Shown piece by piece: positions 61,401 through 64,000 of a DNA stretch of 64,000 nucleotides. Numbering within the stretch: the first letter of the stretch is position 1; each line of letters begins with the position of its first letter. Position numbers and translations under genes: made by a program. The stretch is from Syngnathus acus. Lineage: Eukaryota > Chordata > Actinopteri > Syngnathiformes > Syngnathidae. Under the pieces are notes generated by a model, which saw only the letters and a program-made list of their open reading frames with translations, ran no database searches and was not told the DNA's origin. The stretch covers positions 8,190,501 to 8,254,500 of the forward strand of contig NC_051104.1 in assembly GCF_901709675.1 (NCBI RefSeq), written 5' to 3'.

Positions 61401-62758
61401 TCCGTCAAGGTCTCGTTCATGTCGTTCCTGCTGCGGCTCATGTAGAGCGCGTCCAGTTGGCGGCTGATCGACGCAATGTTGGGCTCGCTCAGCCTAAAAC
61501 CCCCCCACCAAAATCAGTCCATCGGTAGCACACCCACATTTCTAATGAAGCTCCTGAGAACGTACGGCTGAAACCACATCAAGTAGCAGCGCCTATCCTC
61601 CGAGATCATCACATCTACTTTCTGGTTTTGTGCTCAGGCCAAAGGCCTGACGACATTCTTACTTTGGCGGGCGGATTCTTGGACTTGCGGTCGTTCGTCT
61701 TTAATGCAGCGAGCGTGCAAGTTTTGCACCGTCTTGGCTGTTACCTGTTGACAAGGCCCTTAACGTTCTTCTTCAGTTTTTCCAACTCTGCTTTGCGCTG
61801 GTCTCCTCCGGCGTCACGCAGGTGAGGAGGCACGTACTTGCCCTTTGCCTAAATAACAGAAATAAAGCATTTCCATAACAATCAACGACATGATGATGAT
61901 GATGATCTTAACATGTACTGTGAACTAACTCACAATGTTGGAAGTGGGCTCTGCCATTTCTTCTGTTTGCTCATCGTTGTCATTTGGGTCACTCTCGTTC
62001 TCCAGGTCCTCGTCCACGGGCTCTTCTTCTTCGCTCGCTACTTCATGCTCCCCTTCCTTCTCCTCCTCAGCTCCTCCTCCTCCGTCGTCGTCGTCTCCTT
62101 CATCATCTTTGAAGTCTTCCCCTTCGCTCGCCAAGTCCTCATCCGAATTGTCCTCGTCCAGCCGTTCAAAGTTGTCCTTGGCCAGGTCCATGTTGTCGTC
62201 GCTGTCGTACGTCCCCGAGTGGAGAGCACCCAGGATGTAGTCCAGCCCGTCAGCCACAAATGACTGAGGTATGCTCTTCTTGTTTTTCCTCTTGTTTAAT
62301 TTCAAATAGCGCTCTAGTTTCTTTATTTCACGCTCCTCCTGTTCATTGGCCTCCAAAAGTGCCTTCTTCCTTGACTCTTGAAGCTTGTTGCTTTTCTTAG
62401 GTGGCACTTTGGGCTTTTCTTGTTTCTTTGCACTTGTTGTGGGCACTTTTCGGACCTTCTTGCTGCCTCCCGTTGCCTTCTGTTCATGAGATGCTACAGC
62501 CTGTTCAGCATCGCCACTAGGCACATTTGTCTTTTGACCTTCGTAGTGATTTCTCATCCTGGCTTTCTTCAACTTTCGCTTCTCCTTGCGCAGCTCCTTC
62601 CTGCTTTTGCGATTGACCGACCTCAAGCCGGCGTCATCTTCTGTTCCCTCGGCGCCACTTTTGCTTTTGACAAACTCGTCCAACGCCACCATGTACTTCT
62701 GCAACACGGTGCTGCCTTTGTTTTTGGCATTGCCCCGCGACTTCCATTTGCCTTTCAT
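58412..62758 (-). CDS. nom1: Nucleolar protein with MIF4G domain 1, 11 exons
   Basis: Exons from 5': 61934-62758, 61745-61848, 61298-61493, 60911-61234, 60695-60805, 60287-60445, 60066-60187, 59873-60005, 59426-59557, 58759-58868, 58412-58577; 793 residues (human 860), all phases consistent. Start MKGKWKSRGNAKNKG. Exon 1 (275 residues) is basic (KSRKELRKEKRKLKKAR), then strongly acidic with repeated Asp/Glu runs, a usual nucleolar-protein composition. The MIF4G domain begins near KYVPPHLRD (about residue 280) and runs through YDPEPVEKLKKLQ (about 515). The MA3 domain follows at about 575-700 (ARKQRMNTEVRRNIFCVLMTSEDYLDAFDKLL). Known partners of the family are eIF4A-type helicases, with a role in 40S ribosome biogenesis. 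The protein ends KAMEAKEAKVKL. The shorter length falls mainly in exon 1. Confidence 0.95.
59025..59330. repeat. Dispersed fish-type repeat in a NOM1 intron
   Basis: Opens with tandem AAAGTC hexamers followed by AGCTTTATTGTCAATCCCTTC, then CACACAAAGAAACCGAAATTC, ATCCCACGGTGACGAGACAT, TAAATAA runs and TGAGGGGCAAAACCGAGCC. I recognise this order from an abundant repeat in acanthomorph fishes. It sits between exons 58759-58868 and 59426-59557. Confidence 0.6.
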
Positions 62759-63216
62759 GGCACCAACGTGCTAATGTTGACGTACCCGCTAAACGTGCTC
62801 AAATATGCAAGGCGAAAAAGCTAGCATCTATTCTAAAACGCTAACATTCCCTGACAATGATGTTAGGAAGACAAAAAAATAAAGATAGCACAAAATTACG
62901 GCGAACAAAAGCAAGGAACGCGTACACGTGCGATCCCCGTCCACAGTGTCACGTGATATTGTGCTTCCGGTGCAGCCAGGGTGACCGGCGCCTAGTGATG
63001 ACGTCGATTATTTTGTATTTTTCTTTTTTTTTCTCTCGCTCACCTCCAAGCGGGCTCCCTACTCCTCCGACGTTAAGCTTCTTTTTATCCAGTCACGGCG
63101 GGTTAAGAGAAAGAGAGAGAGAGAAAAAAAAAAAAAAAGGCGTAGGAAACCTTGAGCACTTTGAGCTACGATGTAGTGGAGTCTGGAGCCCCTCTGGAAA
63201 TTTTGCAATATGAAGA
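62759..63216. promoter_or_regulatory. Divergent NOM1/LMBR1 promoter
   Basis: Only 458 bp separate the two start codons on opposite strands. Visible motifs: USF/TFE-type GTCACGTGA at 62948-62956, an ETS-type CTTCCGGT at 62964-62971, and a CRE-like TGACGTCG at 62999-63006. No TATA box was seen, as expected of a bidirectional housekeeping promoter. Transcription starts are not determined. Confidence 0.7.
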
Positions 63217-63279
63217 ATGGAAGCAGACGACGTTACTATCAGGGAGCAGAATTTCCACAGTCAAGTCCGAGAGTACATT
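63217..63279 (+). CDS. lmbr1: Limb region 1 protein (LMBR1), first coding exon only
   Basis: Twenty-one codons, MEADDVTIREQNFHSQVREY plus Ile, ending at the donor ATT|GTGAGT at 63279/63280. The REQxFHSQVRE core matches the LMBR1 N-terminus before its first membrane helix. LMBR1 is a multi-pass lipocalin-receptor-like membrane protein; in vertebrates a later intron holds the ZRS limb enhancer of SHH, which is outside this window. Another ATG at 63210 opens an overlapping different frame; 63217 was chosen by homology. Confidence 0.85.
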
Positions 63280-64000
63280 GTGAGTACGGAAGCGGCTAAG
63301 CGACCGCTAGGCGGCTAGCGACGTCCTCATAATTAAAAGAAAGGGGGGGCTAATGCTAAATAGCTGGAACTGTCATATAGACCGCCCTTAATTTCCCAAT
63401 TTCAACATGTTCACTCGGTACTTAATTTGATTTGATTTTTGGGCGGTGACGTTCACATTCCAGCAGGCACTCACAATGGAATGGAAGAACCTGTTTTCAT
63501 TCTAAATGTAATAGCTTGCTAATAACAGGAAAATACGTATGATGTAATGCGAAGCACAACAAAGAATAATTGTGTTGTAACATACACAACTCAACGGCTA
63601 ATTCATCATGAATGAATCATTTAGGAATGACAGCCATTTCATTTTAAGCGAGTATTGCACTGCACAGTTGCTAAACATGACACTGATATGTATAACTTTC
63701 AAGTTTGTTGTCTTTCCCATGACTGTGTCCATGTTGTCACCGAAATTGGATTACAGCCAGTAATCAGGTTGTCGCCGGTATATCTAAGAATCTATATAAG
63801 AAACAGGAAGCGCAGACTAATGTTACTGTAGAATCCTTACACTAAGTCACAGATACTACAGTAGAATGTGAGGATGGTGATCCCTGTCCTTCACCTGAAC
63901 AATGCAAAATCAATGTGGATCGCATCAACTGAGAAGAGTACAAAATTCAATAGCCGCCCGCCATGGTACAAGTATTGCTCGTGTGTTCCGTGTGGAAAGT
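63280..64000 (+). other. lmbr1: Start of LMBR1 intron 1
   Basis: AT-rich sequence with no further exon visible before the window ends. Confidence 0.6.

Noticed and set aside
61925-61933. Reading NOM1 exon 1 through to the stop after SNIVS
   Set aside because: The frame passes a consensus donor ATT|GTGAGT at 61934/61933, and the next exon at 61848 continues the family sequence.

Overview
This window is vertebrate nuclear DNA, most likely from a ray-finned (teleost) fish. It holds six protein-coding genes with GT-AG (one GC-AG) introns, and the order and relative orientation match the human 7q36.3 block: PTPRN2 (+), DNAJB6 (-), UBE3C (-), MNX1 (+), NOM1 (-), LMBR1 (+). Introns are compact, microsatellites are very dense (di-, tri-, tetra- and pentanucleotides), and several dispersed repeats resemble repeats I remember from fish genomes. 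I cannot name the species from sequence alone.

Layout. 1-20.1 kb: the 3' part of PTPRN2 (transmembrane exon through stop codon, 11 exons), with the mir-153 hairpin in one intron, an exact RE1/NRSF site in another, and a promoter-like cluster in the first intron. 20.1-26.2 kb: intergenic repeats, including a tetranucleotide VNTR, a decayed LINE reverse-transcriptase tail, and an array of 239-bp units that each carry a near-perfect 36-bp-stem palindrome. 26.3-31.1 kb: DNAJB6 on the minus strand, with both terminal forms visible (a short form ending in LRLDNK and a long form with two further exons carrying a basic nuclear-localisation-like tail). An intron of this gene holds 44 CAG units on the sense strand. 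31.2-36.1 kb: intergenic. 36.1-51.1 kb: UBE3C, 23 coding exons giving 1072 residues, plus a probable non-coding first exon. 51.2-54.4 kb: AT-rich gene-free DNA upstream of MNX1. 54.4-57.6 kb: MNX1, three exons, homeodomain intact. 58.4-62.8 kb: NOM1, 11 exons. 62.8-63.2 kb: a 458-bp divergent NOM1/LMBR1 promoter. 63.2 kb to the end: LMBR1 exon 1 and the start of its first intron.

The genes do not form one pathway. Their linkage is an old conserved block around SHH/MNX1 regulation. PTPRN2 (dense-core vesicle protein), mir-153 and the RE1 site form a coherent neuroendocrine unit. DNAJB6 (anti-aggregation co-chaperone) and UBE3C (proteasome-linked ubiquitin ligase) are both protein-quality-control genes. 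Exon boundaries were derived by reading frame and splice sites by eye, with phases checked for every junction; no alignment software was used.
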